Positions 1 through 7,735 of a DNA stretch of 46,538 nucleotides are shown here, piece by piece; position 1 is the stretch's first letter; every line of letters begins with the position of its first letter. The notes beneath the pieces were generated by a model. It ran no database searches. It was not told the origin of the DNA and worked only from the letters and a program-made list of their open reading frames with translations. The translations under genes were made by a program, and so were the position numbers. Where the stretch lies: NCBI GenBank assembly GCA_030523275.1, contig JAUNIX010000024.1:1-46538 (forward strand), in the 5' to 3' direction. This stretch comes from Lachnospiraceae bacterium. GTDB lineage: Bacteria; Bacillota; Clostridia; Lachnospirales; Lachnospiraceae.

Positions 1-111
1 ATCGATGCGATGATCGCAGAGAAGATAGACGCAATGACAAATGCGATGAATGTAGAAACGATAGATGTGATGAATAAAAAAGTGTTCCATAATGACACTC
101 TCTTTGCATAA
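1..111 (+). CDS. 3' end of an unidentified protein (partial)
   Basis: Frame 1 is open from the first base of the window to a TAA at 109-111, giving 36 residues that end in HNDTLFA. The gene starts outside the window. The visible tail is rich in Met, Ile, Asp and Ala and shows no motif I recognise, so no function is proposed. It is treated as a real gene end because the stop is followed within a few bases by a strong hairpin terminator and because it converges on efp. A chance open frame of this length at a window edge cannot be excluded. Confidence 0.5.
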   Translation: MDAMIAEKIDAMTNAMNVETIDVMNKKVFHNDTLFA

Positions 112-116
112 ATAAG

Positions 117-152
117 AAAAACCGCAAAAACAACAAAGTTTTTGCGGTTTTT
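117..152. terminator. Bidirectional intrinsic terminator
   Basis: A 15-bp perfect inverted repeat (AAAAACCGCAAAAAC pairing with GTTTTTGCGGTTTTT) surrounds a 6-base loop and has A and T runs on its two sides. It lies between the converging ends of the partial + strand gene and efp and can terminate both. Confidence 0.85.
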
Positions 153-164
153 CATATCATAAGC

Positions 165-722
165 TTATGCTCTTGATAAATATTCTCCTGTACGAGTATC
201 AATTTTTAATGTATCACCTTCGTTTACAAATAATGGAACCATAACCTGTGCACCAGTTTCTACAGTACATGGTTTTGTAGCTCCCTGAGCGGTATTACCC
301 TTTTCACCAGGTTCACATTCTGTAACTAATAATTCTACATTTAATGGTGGTTCAACAGCGAAAATATCGCCTGCATGTGCAACTGTTTTTACCACTTCAT
401 TTTCTTTTACAAATTTTAAAGAATCACCAATCACTTCATCGCTTAATGCAACCTGATCATAAGTTTCAACATCCATGAAGTAATATAATTCACCATCATT
501 GTATAAATATGTCATATCTCTTCGGTCAATATGAGCTTTTGGACATTTTTCAGTAGGTCTGAAAGTTTTTTCAACCACACCACCATTTTTAATATTTTTT
601 AATTTTGTACGAACGAAAGCTGCACCCTTTCCAGGTTTTACGTGCTGGAAATCAATAATTTGATAAATATTATTATCTAATTCGATTGTAATACCGTTTT
701 TAAAATCTCCTGCGGATACCAT
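165..722 (-). CDS. efp: Elongation factor P
   Basis: EF-P binds between the P and E sites of the ribosome and helps peptide-bond formation at consecutive prolines. The 185-residue product has the usual length and the family's three beta-barrel domains. The domain I loop reads [10 protein letters not shown], with Lys32 at the tip in the position that is post-translationally modified in many bacteria. No modification enzyme (EpmA/EarP type) is seen nearby. The C-terminal end [17 protein letters not shown] is a family signature. An AAGGAGG site lies 7 bases before the ATG. The gene follows the alcohol dehydrogenase on the same strand but has its own likely promoter in the 61-bp gap. Confidence 0.97.
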   Translation of the reverse strand: MVSAGDFKNGITIELDNNIYQIIDFQHVKPGKGAAFVRTKLKNIKNGGVVEKTFRPTEKCPKAHIDRRDMTYLYNDGELYYFMDVETYDQVALSDEVIGDSLKFVKENEVVKTVAHAGDIFAVEPPLNVELLVTECEPGEKGNTAQGATKPCTVETGAQVMVPLFVNEGDTLKIDTRTGEYLSRA

Positions 723-754
723 TATTTCTCCTCCTTAAATGTAATCTAAGCATT

Positions 755-783
755 ATTTTATACTATCTTGCCTTGATTTTCAA
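755..783 (-). promoter_or_regulatory. Probable sigma-A promoter of efp
   Basis: Read on the - strand, a TTGAAA -35 box (778-783) is followed after 17 bases by a TAAAAT -10 box (755-760). It sits in the gap upstream of efp, about 33 bases from the start codon. Confidence 0.55.
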
Positions 784-1965
784 CTAGCAATTTGCCAATT
801 TGTAAATTTCAAGGATATCATCACGATCACAGACTCTAAAACTACCAATTGTTCTGCCTCTATCATAAGAGCAGCTGTCTGCAAGCTTCTCTAAAATATC
901 CTCCGACTGCACTCCAATATCTAAATCTGAAAATTTGACAGGCATATCCAATGAAACAAAATAATCCACTGTTGCCTGAATTGCTTTCTTTGCTGCTTGT
1001 TCGTCATCTTGAGCCGTGATTCCCCATACTTTCTTTGCATAACGGGCAAATCTGGATGGTTCTTCTATATAACTATAAGTTGCCCATGCACCCCAAATAG
1101 TAGATAGACTTGCGCCATGTGCAACATCAAACATCGCACTTAACTCATGACCCAGTTGATGAGGTGCAAAATCTGTGACAGCTCCCAATCCAGTCATTCC
1201 ATTATGTGAAATGCTTCCCGCCCACATAATCTCACTCATCGCCTCATAATTCGTTGGATCTTTGATTGCCACTTTTCCATTTTGGATCACAGTGCGAAGT
1301 AATGCTTCTGAAATCTCATCGGTCATCTGATTTCCTTTTGTGTGTGTAAAATATCGATCTAGCGTATGCATCATAATATCCACAATCCCGCATCCAATCT
1401 GATATTTAGGAAGTGTATAAGTCAATTCCGGATTCATGATTGCAAATTTCGGACGATTTAAATCAGTAGAAAGCCCTCTCTTTCTTCCGATTTCTGTATT
1501 TGTAAGCACTGCGGAATCGCTCATCTCACTCCCCGCTGCCGATATTGTCAATACAACGCCAACTGGCAGACTTTTTGTCAGATTTTCTGAACGATCCCAG
1601 AATTTCCAAATATCAATATCTGGGTTTGCTGTACCATGTGCTACCGCTTTTGCTGTGTCGATGACACTTCCACCGCCAACAGCCAATACAAAATCTGTAC
1701 CAAATGTAATGGATTCTAATACAGCTTCTCTGGCAAAATTAAGACGTGGATTTGGTTTCACACCGCCTTTTGTTATATACTCCAATCCATTTTCTTCCAA
1801 ATTCTTTGTAATCTGTGCAAGCAGACCACTTTTAACAACACTTCCTCCACCGTAAATCACAAAAACTTTTGAACCACCCAATTTTTTGATTTCGCTTGCG
1901 GTCTGCAATTGCGTTTGTTTACCAAAAATAACTTTTGTCGGTGTAAGATATGTAAAATTAAGCAT
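784..1965 (-). CDS. Iron-containing alcohol dehydrogenase, butanol dehydrogenase type
   Basis: A 393-residue group III (iron-dependent) alcohol dehydrogenase of the BDH/YqhD subgroup. It most likely reduces aldehydes to alcohols with NAD(P)H in the cytoplasm. The N-terminal dinucleotide-binding domain has the GGGSVIDTAKAVA signature near residue 97. The metal ligands are visible as Asp196 and His200 (in GIVDIMMHTLD), then His269 and His283 (in APHQLGHELSAMF and DVAHG). The start is preceded by AGGAGG. It stands alone between efp and a HAD phosphatase, so the physiological substrate (butyraldehyde, acetaldehyde, methylglyoxal or another) cannot be deduced from context. Confidence 0.9.
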   Translation of the reverse strand: MLNFTYLTPTKVIFGKQTQLQTASEIKKLGGSKVFVIYGGGSVVKSGLLAQITKNLEENGLEYITKGGVKPNPRLNFAREAVLESITFGTDFVLAVGGGSVIDTAKAVAHGTANPDIDIWKFWDRSENLTKSLPVGVVLTISAAGSEMSDSAVLTNTEIGRKRGLSTDLNRPKFAIMNPELTYTLPKYQIGCGIVDIMMHTLDRYFTHTKGNQMTDEISEALLRTVIQNGKVAIKDPTNYEAMSEIMWAGSISHNGMTGLGAVTDFAPHQLGHELSAMFDVAHGASLSTIWGAWATYSYIEEPSRFARYAKKVWGITAQDDEQAAKKAIQATVDYFVSLDMPVKFSDLDIGVQSEDILEKLADSCSYDRGRTIGSFRVCDRDDILEIYKLANC

Positions 1966-2033
1966 GTTTTATCCTCCTGATCATAAGACTTTTGTTCTAT
2001 ACATACACAAATACTATCGGAATATCCATATAT

Positions 2034-2546
2034 TTATGCATGTTTCCATCTCCATCGCTCCCAAAAAGAACTTTTCTGATTCAAAATTTGAATCGCTTTT
2101 TTGATATGTTCTTCCTTTAGACCACCATCAGCAAAATCTGTCTGAATCCAATGATCTTCATAACCACGTTTCTTCCAATTATAATTATAATCATCCAAGA
2201 TCAAAAAACCATCTATCCTTTCTTTTTGACCTTTTATCCATAATTGTACTTCTTTCGAACGATCCCAGGTCTCAAGATAACATGTTTTATCCATAATAAA
2301 CAAATCATATTTGGCAAGCAATTTTACCAACTGTATACAAAATTGATCTATTTTATGTGGATCTTTATCCCATCCACCTCTCCAAGAAGAAGACAGTACA
2401 ATGTTGGCATCAGTAGCGTCAACAATTCTTTTTAATCTTTTTATACATGCCTCATCAACCTGTTGTAATTCTATATCCTCTTTATGTGCCATATAATATT
2501 CTTCTGAATTTAATACACCATCTACATCTAAAAATATGATTTTCAT
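2034..2546 (-). CDS. Small HAD-superfamily hydrolase (HAD_SAK_2-like)
   Basis: The protein opens with a HAD motif I, FLDVDGVLN, followed by an SSSWR segment in the motif II region and LILDD in the motif III/IV region. This pattern is typical of the small phosphatase-like HAD domain also found in the 'Swiss army knife' RNA-repair proteins. It is about 170 residues with no cap domain or partner domain, so the substrate is unknown. An in-frame ATG three codons upstream (2555) is possible, but the GGTGAGG site lies only 1 base before it and 10 bases before the ATG at 2546, so the downstream start is preferred. It is transcribed alone from a likely promoter at 2660-2688. Confidence 0.75.
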   Translation of the reverse strand: MKIIFLDVDGVLNSEEYYMAHKEDIELQQVDEACIKRLKRIVDATDANIVLSSSWRGGWDKDPHKIDQFCIQLVKLLAKYDLFIMDKTCYLETWDRSKEVQLWIKGQKERIDGFLILDDYNYNWKKRGYEDHWIQTDFADGGLKEEHIKKAIQILNQKSSFWERWRWKHA

Positions 2547-2558
2547 AATGCTCATTCC

Positions 2559-2624
2559 TCACCATTTGTAATCGTGAAATTTAGGATGACTCATACTAGA
2601 ATCACAATTCTTCCAGTTCATCAT
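2559..2624 (-). CDS. Possible 21-residue upstream ORF (leader peptide?)
   Basis: Starting at a double ATG (or a GTG five codons earlier), a short frame encodes 21 residues ending HPKFHDYKW. Its TGA lies inside the ribosome-binding site of the HAD gene (TGG-TGA-GGA-ATG). It lies between the likely promoter and the HAD start, so it would be in the leader of that mRNA and could couple translation. No strong ribosome-binding site is seen and there is no homology I recognise. It may be chance. Confidence 0.2.
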   Translation of the reverse strand: MMNWKNCDSSMSHPKFHDYKW

Positions 2625-2659
2625 GCGTACCAAACTCACTTTTTCTTACTGTTACTTAC

Positions 2660-2688
2660 ATTATAAAAAGAACCATTCATAATTACAA
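2660..2688 (-). promoter_or_regulatory. Probable promoter of the HAD gene
   Basis: On the - strand, TTGTAA (2683-2688), a 17-base spacer and a perfect TATAAT (2660-2665). The resulting leader to the HAD start at 2546 is about 105 bases. The rest of the 2547-2766 gap shows no other convincing element. Confidence 0.5.
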
Positions 2689-2766
2689 CATTTTTGTGAT
2701 ATAACCGCTTCCCCTTTTTCGCTAAATATTTGTACACACCCGTCGTAGCAACTAGTTTTAGAAACC

Positions 2767-3465
2767 TTATTGGATGCTCTTAGCCATATCAACCAATTCT
2801 TCTTCTGAAATATGCCCGGTAATCGAATAAATCACGCCATTTTCTTCAAAGAATATACTACGAGTACCAGAATCATCCACTACCATTTTTGCATTTTTAT
2901 TACCTATTTTTATATCTTTTGGTTTTTGATCATTCGCCGATAGGGACAAACTCATACTATCCGATTTTCCTTGAATATATGATAAAGTTTCTTCATTTTT
3001 ACCTACCCAAGAAATAATATAATGATTCACATCTTCATTTTTTTCTCTAAACTCTAATTGAAATCCTTTGGGTACATATTGTGGTTCTTTCCAATTGATC
3101 ACATCTGAATCATCTGCATCTTTTTCCACATTTTCCTGATTTTCAATTGTAACTCTGTCCGTGAACACAGTATAAAAAGCATGTTCTAATTTCCCCCTGA
3201 TCGGTTTTATTGCGAATGCTGTCGTAGTCGCAAATATCAAAATAAGTATCGCAACAAACGCATACCGAAACTTGTAATGAATTCCTGCTCTTTTTTGTTT
3301 ATCTGCTTTTACGCGACTTTTTCTTCCATAAATCAGTAAATCCATATTTTTTTTGAATTTATTTGAAAAAATATGGACCGGCTCCTGTTTCATTTTAGAT
3401 TGCAATTCGCTATATTCCTGTTCGTATACCTCTTTCATTGCTATTTTTAACATTTTATCTGTCAT
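2767..3465 (-). CDS. Membrane anti-sigma-like protein with C-terminal DUF4367 domain
   Basis: A 232-residue single-pass membrane protein. A basic cytoplasmic N-terminus of about 65 residues is followed by one hydrophobic helix (about 67-86). An extracellular part ends in a domain (about 140-232) that looks like DUF4367, with LEFREKNE and a closing GHISEEELVDMAKSIQ. The start codon overlaps the stop of the ECF sigma gene by 4 bases (ATGA), the usual arrangement of a sigma/anti-sigma pair. It is therefore inferred to hold that sigma factor inactive at the membrane until an envelope signal arrives. No zinc-finger (HxxxCxxC) anti-sigma domain is present, so the sigma-binding mode is not the classical ZAS one. 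Confidence 0.75.
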   Translation of the reverse strand: MTDKMLKIAMKEVYEQEYSELQSKMKQEPVHIFSNKFKKNMDLLIYGRKSRVKADKQKRAGIHYKFRYAFVAILILIFATTTAFAIKPIRGKLEHAFYTVFTDRVTIENQENVEKDADDSDVINWKEPQYVPKGFQLEFREKNEDVNHYIISWVGKNEETLSYIQGKSDSMSLSLSANDQKPKDIKIGNKNAKMVVDDSGTRSIFFEENGVIYSITGHISEEELVDMAKSIQ

Positions 3466-4007
3466 GATACATAACCTCCTTTAATCATTAATTGCTTTAC
3501 TTTTTCTTTCCCCCGTTTCGCTATCTGTCTGATATTGTCTGGTGATTTTTCTAACATATCTGCAATTTCCAAAGCAGAATATTCATGAAAATACTTTAGA
3601 TATAAGACATCTTTATACGGATATGGCAGCTCTCTCAAGCATTGGACCAAATACTCTTCTTCCTCCCTAGCAATAATACGATTCTCAAAGGTGTCTGATA
3701 TCCCAACTGAATCCAACATAGAATTATGCATACATATTTCCTTCTTTTTCCCCTGTTGACGAAATCCATCATAAATCTTATGCCGTAATATCGTTGATAA
3801 ATACCCCCAAGCCTGCGAAACATCCTGTATTTTATTCAAATGATCCACAACTTTAAAAAATGTTTCCTGAACCGCATCTTCTGCCTGTCCCTCATCGTGT
3901 AAAATCTGATACGCCAAATAATATAAGGAATCTCGATAAGATTCATATAATAATACTAATTTTTGTCTATCTTCTTGCGTATCCAGAGTTAATAAATAAG
4001 CGAGCAT
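3462..4007 (-). CDS. ECF-family RNA polymerase sigma factor
   Basis: The 181-residue protein has only sigma regions 2 and 4. Region 2 (about 20-95) includes AEDAVQETFFKVV and the helix around QAWGYLSTILRHKIYDGFR. Region 4 (about 128-175) includes LPYPYKDVLYLKYFHEYSALEIADML, a helix-turn-helix likely to bind the -35 box. It is co-transcribed and translationally coupled with the DUF4367 anti-sigma-like gene. Such factors often control their own operon. I could not pick out a convincing matching promoter in the AT-rich 4008-4128 gap. The target genes cannot be deduced. Confidence 0.88.
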   Translation of the reverse strand: MLAYLLTLDTQEDRQKLVLLYESYRDSLYYLAYQILHDEGQAEDAVQETFFKVVDHLNKIQDVSQAWGYLSTILRHKIYDGFRQQGKKKEICMHNSMLDSVGISDTFENRIIAREEEEYLVQCLRELPYPYKDVLYLKYFHEYSALEIADMLEKSPDNIRQIAKRGKEKVKQLMIKGGYVS

Positions 4008-4128
4008 ATTTTTTCCTCTCTAGTATTATAATTTGGGATATTATTTACCCTTCTAAATAATAAACGTAGTTTTTTATCATAACATGACAAATTTTTTTAA
4101 ATTACTGTAAATTTTGATTTTAATAAAC

Positions 4129-4167
4129 AAAAAGGGTTCGTTGAAACATATCCAACCAAACCCTTTT
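4129..4167 (-). terminator. Intrinsic terminator of the ybaK transcript
   Basis: AAAAGGGTT pairs with AACCCTTTT, and an inner GTTG/CAAC pair extends the stem. On the - strand the stem is followed by CCCTTTTTG and a T-rich stretch. It lies just after the ybaK stop. Confidence 0.8.
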
Positions 4168-4171
4168 ATCT

Positions 4172-4654
4172 TTAACTCTTTATAATGTCTGCCATCTTTC
4201 CCTTAGTCACTTTTAGGTAATCTTTCGGTGTTAATTTTATCTGTACACCAAGTTTCCCGCCACTAACGATCATTTTCGTTAAATCATCTGCACTTTGATG
4301 TACTACGACCGGATAATCTTTTTTCATTCCCAGTGCTGTCGTTCCTCCACGAATATAGCCTGTCACCCGATTAATTTCTTTGACCGGTATCATTTCTACT
4401 GATTTCTCACCGACTGCTCTAGCACATTTTTTTAAATCTAACTCTTTATCAACTGGTAACACGTAAATATAGTAAGAACCACTTTTACCTTTCGTTGCTA
4501 ATGTTTTAAAACATTCATCTGGATTCTCATCCAATTTTTTTGCAATACTAATTCCATCTTTAAATTCATCACATTCATAATATTTCACTTCATATGAAAT
4601 TTTATTTCTCTCCAAAATCCGCATTGCATTTGTTTTGTTTTCTTTTTTAGACAT
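4172..4654 (-). CDS. ybaK: Cys-tRNA(Pro)/aminoacyl-tRNA deacylase, YbaK/EbsC family
   Basis: A 160-residue member of the YbaK/ProX/EbsC editing-domain family, which removes the wrong amino acid from mischarged tRNA (Cys from tRNA-Pro in the characterised YbaK). The family pattern is clear: CFKTLATKG near residue 48, an invariant lysine environment in the following strand (IYVLPVDKELDLKK), and GGTTALGMKK plus VSGGKLGVQIKL near the C-terminus. It is free-standing, not fused to ProRS. It lies 28 bases downstream of the chorismate mutase/shikimate kinase gene on the same strand and shares a terminator with it, so they may be co-transcribed. I see no functional link between them. Confidence 0.9.
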   Translation of the reverse strand: MSKKENKTNAMRILERNKISYEVKYYECDEFKDGISIAKKLDENPDECFKTLATKGKSGSYYIYVLPVDKELDLKKCARAVGEKSVEMIPVKEINRVTGYIRGGTTALGMKKDYPVVVHQSADDLTKMIVSGGKLGVQIKLTPKDYLKVTKGKMADIIKS

Positions 4655-4682
4655 TTAAATCATCTCCAGATCTCTCATAATT

Positions 4683-5483
4683 TTAAGCTTCCGTCATCGT
4701 GTCATTAAAATGTGTCAACTGATAAACAATTTCTTCCGCAATTTCATGAATCGAACGGTTATCTGTATTTACAACAATATCTGCGGCGGCCTCATACTTA
4801 GGTCTTCTAATGTCCATCAATTCTTTAATATCTTTTGTATTTTTTTTGCCACGCAATAGTGGTCTTGAATTGTCATTTTTCACTCGTGCTAAAATTGTCT
4901 CAGGATCCGCCGTTAATAAGATAACTTTCCCATTTTTCTTCATCTCTTCTATATTAATTTCTCTCATTGGCACACCTCCGCCACAAGAAATGACTTTATT
5001 TTGGTAATCTTTCATACTTATAATCAGATTTGTCTCTAAATTTCTCCAATATTGTTCCCCATATTTTTCAAAAATCTGGTTCACACTCATTCCCTCTTTT
5101 TGTGTGAGATAACTATCCATATCGATGACTTCCAACGCAAGCATTTTGCTTAAATAATTCGATATGGTACTTTTTCCACATCCCATAAATCCAATCATAT
5201 AAATGTTGTCTTGAAATAGTGTCTTTGCCTGAATCTTTTTGCTATTCTCTATAATACTACGATAAATATCAAAAATCTCATCTTTAAATTTAGGCTTATT
5301 TAATTGTGTCCTTACCAATTTACGAACCTGCTTTTCTCTTTCGGATTGGAGAATTGAAATTCCTTCTTTCTTTTTATACTCCATAATATTCTCAATGATT
5401 TCAAGCCTTTGTTCTAACAGACTTACCAATTGTGTATCACATAAATCTAACTGCTTTTTATATTGTTCTAATACGACCATCAT
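4683..5483 (-). CDS. Chorismate mutase - shikimate kinase fusion
   Basis: A 266-residue two-domain enzyme of the aromatic amino acid pathway. Residues 1-85 are an AroQ-type helical chorismate mutase (LLEQRLEIIENIMEYKKKEG, then SEREKQVRKL), with candidate active-site residues Arg26, Lys37, Arg49 and Glu50. The N-terminal arginine of the classical enzyme appears to be a lysine (Lys9), which is unusual if my alignment is right. Residues 92-260 are a shikimate kinase with Walker A GFMGCGKST (98-106), Asp123 in DMDSYL, the substrate-binding SCGGGVP and the lid RPLL. One polypeptide thus carries two non-consecutive pathway steps. A tandem ATG makes the exact start uncertain by one codon. No other aromatic pathway gene is adjacent. 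Confidence 0.88.
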   Translation of the reverse strand: MMVVLEQYKKQLDLCDTQLVSLLEQRLEIIENIMEYKKKEGISILQSEREKQVRKLVRTQLNKPKFKDEIFDIYRSIIENSKKIQAKTLFQDNIYMIGFMGCGKSTISNYLSKMLALEVIDMDSYLTQKEGMSVNQIFEKYGEQYWRNLETNLIISMKDYQNKVISCGGGVPMREINIEEMKKNGKVILLTADPETILARVKNDNSRPLLRGKKNTKDIKELMDIRRPKYEAAADIVVNTDNRSIHEIAEEIVYQLTHFNDTMTEA

Positions 5484-5530
5484 CTTTTCCTTCCTTTTCG
5501 CCTTTCACTGATGATTAGTATAACAGACGT

Positions 5531-5564
5531 ACTTTCACAACACAACACTTTAACAAGTGAAAGT
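5531..5564. promoter_or_regulatory. Nested inverted repeats, possible operator
   Basis: ACTTTCAC (5531-5538) is repeated inverted as GTGAAAGT (5557-5564). Inside lies a second palindrome, CACTT-TAAC-AAGTG (5546-5559). The site is in the 175-bp divergent gap between the chorismate mutase/shikimate kinase gene and the flavin oxidoreductase, 26 bases upstream of the latter's -35 box, a suitable place for a regulator. No binding protein is known. Confidence 0.4.
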
Positions 5565-5590
5565 GCTAAATTTTTCATTTTGGTGGATGA

Positions 5591-5620
5591 TTGACAAGCT
5601 TTCATAGCCTTTGTTATAAT
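5591..5620 (+). promoter_or_regulatory. Consensus sigma-A promoter of the flavin oxidoreductase gene
   Basis: Perfect TTGACA (5591-5596), 18-base spacer, perfect TATAAT (5615-5620). A GGAGG site at 5647-5651 precedes the ATG at 5659. Confidence 0.85.
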
Positions 5621-5658
5621 GAATAAAAAGAGATTAATCGAAAAATGGAGGCAAAAAA

Positions 5659-7674
5659 ATGACCCAATTTAGACATATGTTTAAGCCTTTAACCGTTAAA
5701 TCTATGACATTAAAAAACAGAATTGTCATGGCTCCTGTTGCTACAAATTGTGCAAGTCATACTGGCGAAGTTACAGATTCTCAGATGAAATTTTATGAGT
5801 TGAGAGCAAAAGGTGGCGTTGGCTTAATTACCGTTGAATGTGCAAGTGTATATTCTCCTCAGGGAGCACTTAGAATCAATCAATTACGTATTGACCGTGA
5901 TAGCTATGTATCCAAATTATTTAAGCTTTGTGAAACTTTGCATAAATATGGTGCAAAAGTATCCCTTACATTAAATCATGCCGGTGCATCGGCACCTATG
6001 AGTATTACAAATATTCAACCAGTTTCTTCTTCTGATTTACGAACATTTCCGGATGGAGATATTCCTCGTCCATTAGAGAAACCAGAAATCGAAAAAATTG
6101 TAAGAAAATATGGTAAAGCAGCACATCGTGCAGTGATGGCAGGATTTGATGCGATTGAAGTGGAAGCAGGACACGGTTTCCTAATCAATCAGTTCTTATC
6201 CCCTTTATTTAATGATCGTAAAGATGAATTCGGTGGTTCTCCGGAAAACCGTGCGCGTTTTGCAAAAATGGTATTCCAGGAAATACGTAAAGCAGTTGGA
6301 CCAGAATTCCCAATCATCGCTCGCATTAGTGCTGACGAACTGACAGAGGGCGGTAATACGCTTGATGATACTTTAGAATTACTTACCTATTTTATTGATG
6401 ACATTGATATGATCGATGTATCTGCCGGAAGCAGTATCGCACTCCAGTATGTCAGTGACGTTGACTACCTTCCAGATGGTTGGCGTACCTTTATGGCTCA
6501 GGCAATCAAAGAACGTTTTGGAAAACCAGTTATCACCGGCGGTAATGTCCGCGATCCTCAAGTGACAGAAGATATTATCGCAAATAATCAGGCAGATTGT
6601 GTTGGTATGGGACGTGGTTTGATCGCAGATCCTGAATGGGTAAATAAAGTACAATTTGGCGACGTAAATGATGTGCGAAAATGCATTTCCTGTAACATCG
6701 GATGTATCGTCAACCGATACTTTGATACTCAGCCAATTCGCTGTACAATTAATCCTGGAATTCCAAATGGAGATGAATATAAAGAGCGCAAAGTCAAAGA
6801 ACCATGCAACGTAGTAGTCGTTGGTGCTGGAGTTGCTGGTTTAGAAGCCGCTTGTACGGCTGCCGAAGTAGGATGCAATGTCATCCTGATCGAAAAAGAA
6901 AAACAACTTGGCGGTATTGCTGGAAGAATCGCCCATATGCCAAACAAAAAACGACTTGGCGATTTCCCTACCTATATGATTCACCGTGCCACAAAATTAA
7001 AGAATTTATATATCTGTAAAGGTATGGAAGCAAATGCAGAATTTGTAGAAGGATTTAAACCTGACATCATTGTCAATGCCACGGGATCAAATCCTATCAT
7101 GCCTAATATTCCTGGCTTACAAGATATTATGAGTAAGTCAAAAGATCAGCGTCGTGTATACAGCATTTTTGATCTGCTCGATGATATTTCAAAATATCCA
7201 GAAGATATGTCAGATCAAAAAGTAGTCATCATTGGTGGTGGAAATGTTGGTCTTGATGTTGTCGAATTCTTTGCGACAAAGAAAGCGGATATTACCATCT
7301 GCGAACGTCAGGAATACTTCGGTATCGATTTAGACCCTGCAACTCGAGCTGCATCGTATGGTCTTATGGAAGATTATGGTGTTCATCAATATACAAGTGC
7401 TGAATTATTAAGAGTTGAAGATGATCAATTTATTGTACGAAACAATTATAAAGATTTAGAAATGAAATTTGACTATGGATTTGTTTGTCTTGGTATGCAG
7501 GAAACATCTCCTCATTTAGATGAACTGACTGAGGCATTCGCTTACCGTGGAGTTGAAATTGTCAATATCGGTGACAGTGCACGTACAAGACGAATGATTG
7601 ATGGTGTTCGTGAAGGTCGTAATATTCTTAATGTTTTAGAAAGACGTGGATTTTTATCTACCTTAAAACAGTAA
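5659..7674 (+). CDS. FMN/FAD/[4Fe-4S] NAD(P)H:flavin oxidoreductase of the 2,4-dienoyl-CoA reductase/enoate reductase family
   Basis: A 671-residue enzyme built like FadH, enoate reductase and the bile-acid enzymes BaiCD/BaiH. An N-terminal old-yellow-enzyme TIM barrel binding FMN (about 5-335) is followed by a cluster motif with Cys342, Cys345, Cys349 and Cys362. The C-terminal half has two Rossmann folds (VVVVGAGVAGLEAA near 385 and VVIIGGGNVGLDVVEF near 525) for FAD and NAD(P)H. It likely reduces an activated C=C bond with NAD(P)H, but the substrate is not deducible. The active-site HGY motif of the barrel reads His172-Gly-Phe174, so the usual proton-donating tyrosine seems absent. The gene is monocistronic, with a consensus promoter and a strong terminator. 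Confidence 0.88.
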   Translation: MTQFRHMFKPLTVKSMTLKNRIVMAPVATNCASHTGEVTDSQMKFYELRAKGGVGLITVECASVYSPQGALRINQLRIDRDSYVSKLFKLCETLHKYGAKVSLTLNHAGASAPMSITNIQPVSSSDLRTFPDGDIPRPLEKPEIEKIVRKYGKAAHRAVMAGFDAIEVEAGHGFLINQFLSPLFNDRKDEFGGSPENRARFAKMVFQEIRKAVGPEFPIIARISADELTEGGNTLDDTLELLTYFIDDIDMIDVSAGSSIALQYVSDVDYLPDGWRTFMAQAIKERFGKPVITGGNVRDPQVTEDIIANNQADCVGMGRGLIADPEWVNKVQFGDVNDVRKCISCNIGCIVNRYFDTQPIRCTINPGIPNGDEYKERKVKEPCNVVVVGAGVAGLEAACTAAEVGCNVILIEKEKQLGGIAGRIAHMPNKKRLGDFPTYMIHRATKLKNLYICKGMEANAEFVEGFKPDIIVNATGSNPIMPNIPGLQDIMSKSKDQRRVYSIFDLLDDISKYPEDMSDQKVVIIGGGNVGLDVVEFFATKKADITICERQEYFGIDLDPATRAASYGLMEDYGVHQYTSAELLRVEDDQFIVRNNYKDLEMKFDYGFVCLGMQETSPHLDELTEAFAYRGVEIVNIGDSARTRRMIDGVREGRNILNVLERRGFLSTLKQ

Positions 7675-7681
7675 AACAATA

Positions 7682-7721
7682 AAGAGGGTGTCACTCAATT
7701 ATGATTTTGTGACACCCTCTT
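7682..7721. terminator. Bidirectional intrinsic terminator
   Basis: A 13-bp perfect stem (AAGAGGGTGTCAC with GTGACACCCTCTT) around a 14-base loop, between the convergent flavin oxidoreductase and YqeG genes. Confidence 0.9.
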
Positions 7722-7735
7722 ATTTATCTTTTCAT

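Noticed and set aside
1436..1855. 139-codon + strand open frame opposite the alcohol dehydrogenase
   Set aside because: It is entirely antisense to a well-supported gene, has no ribosome-binding site and its composition mirrors the real frame.
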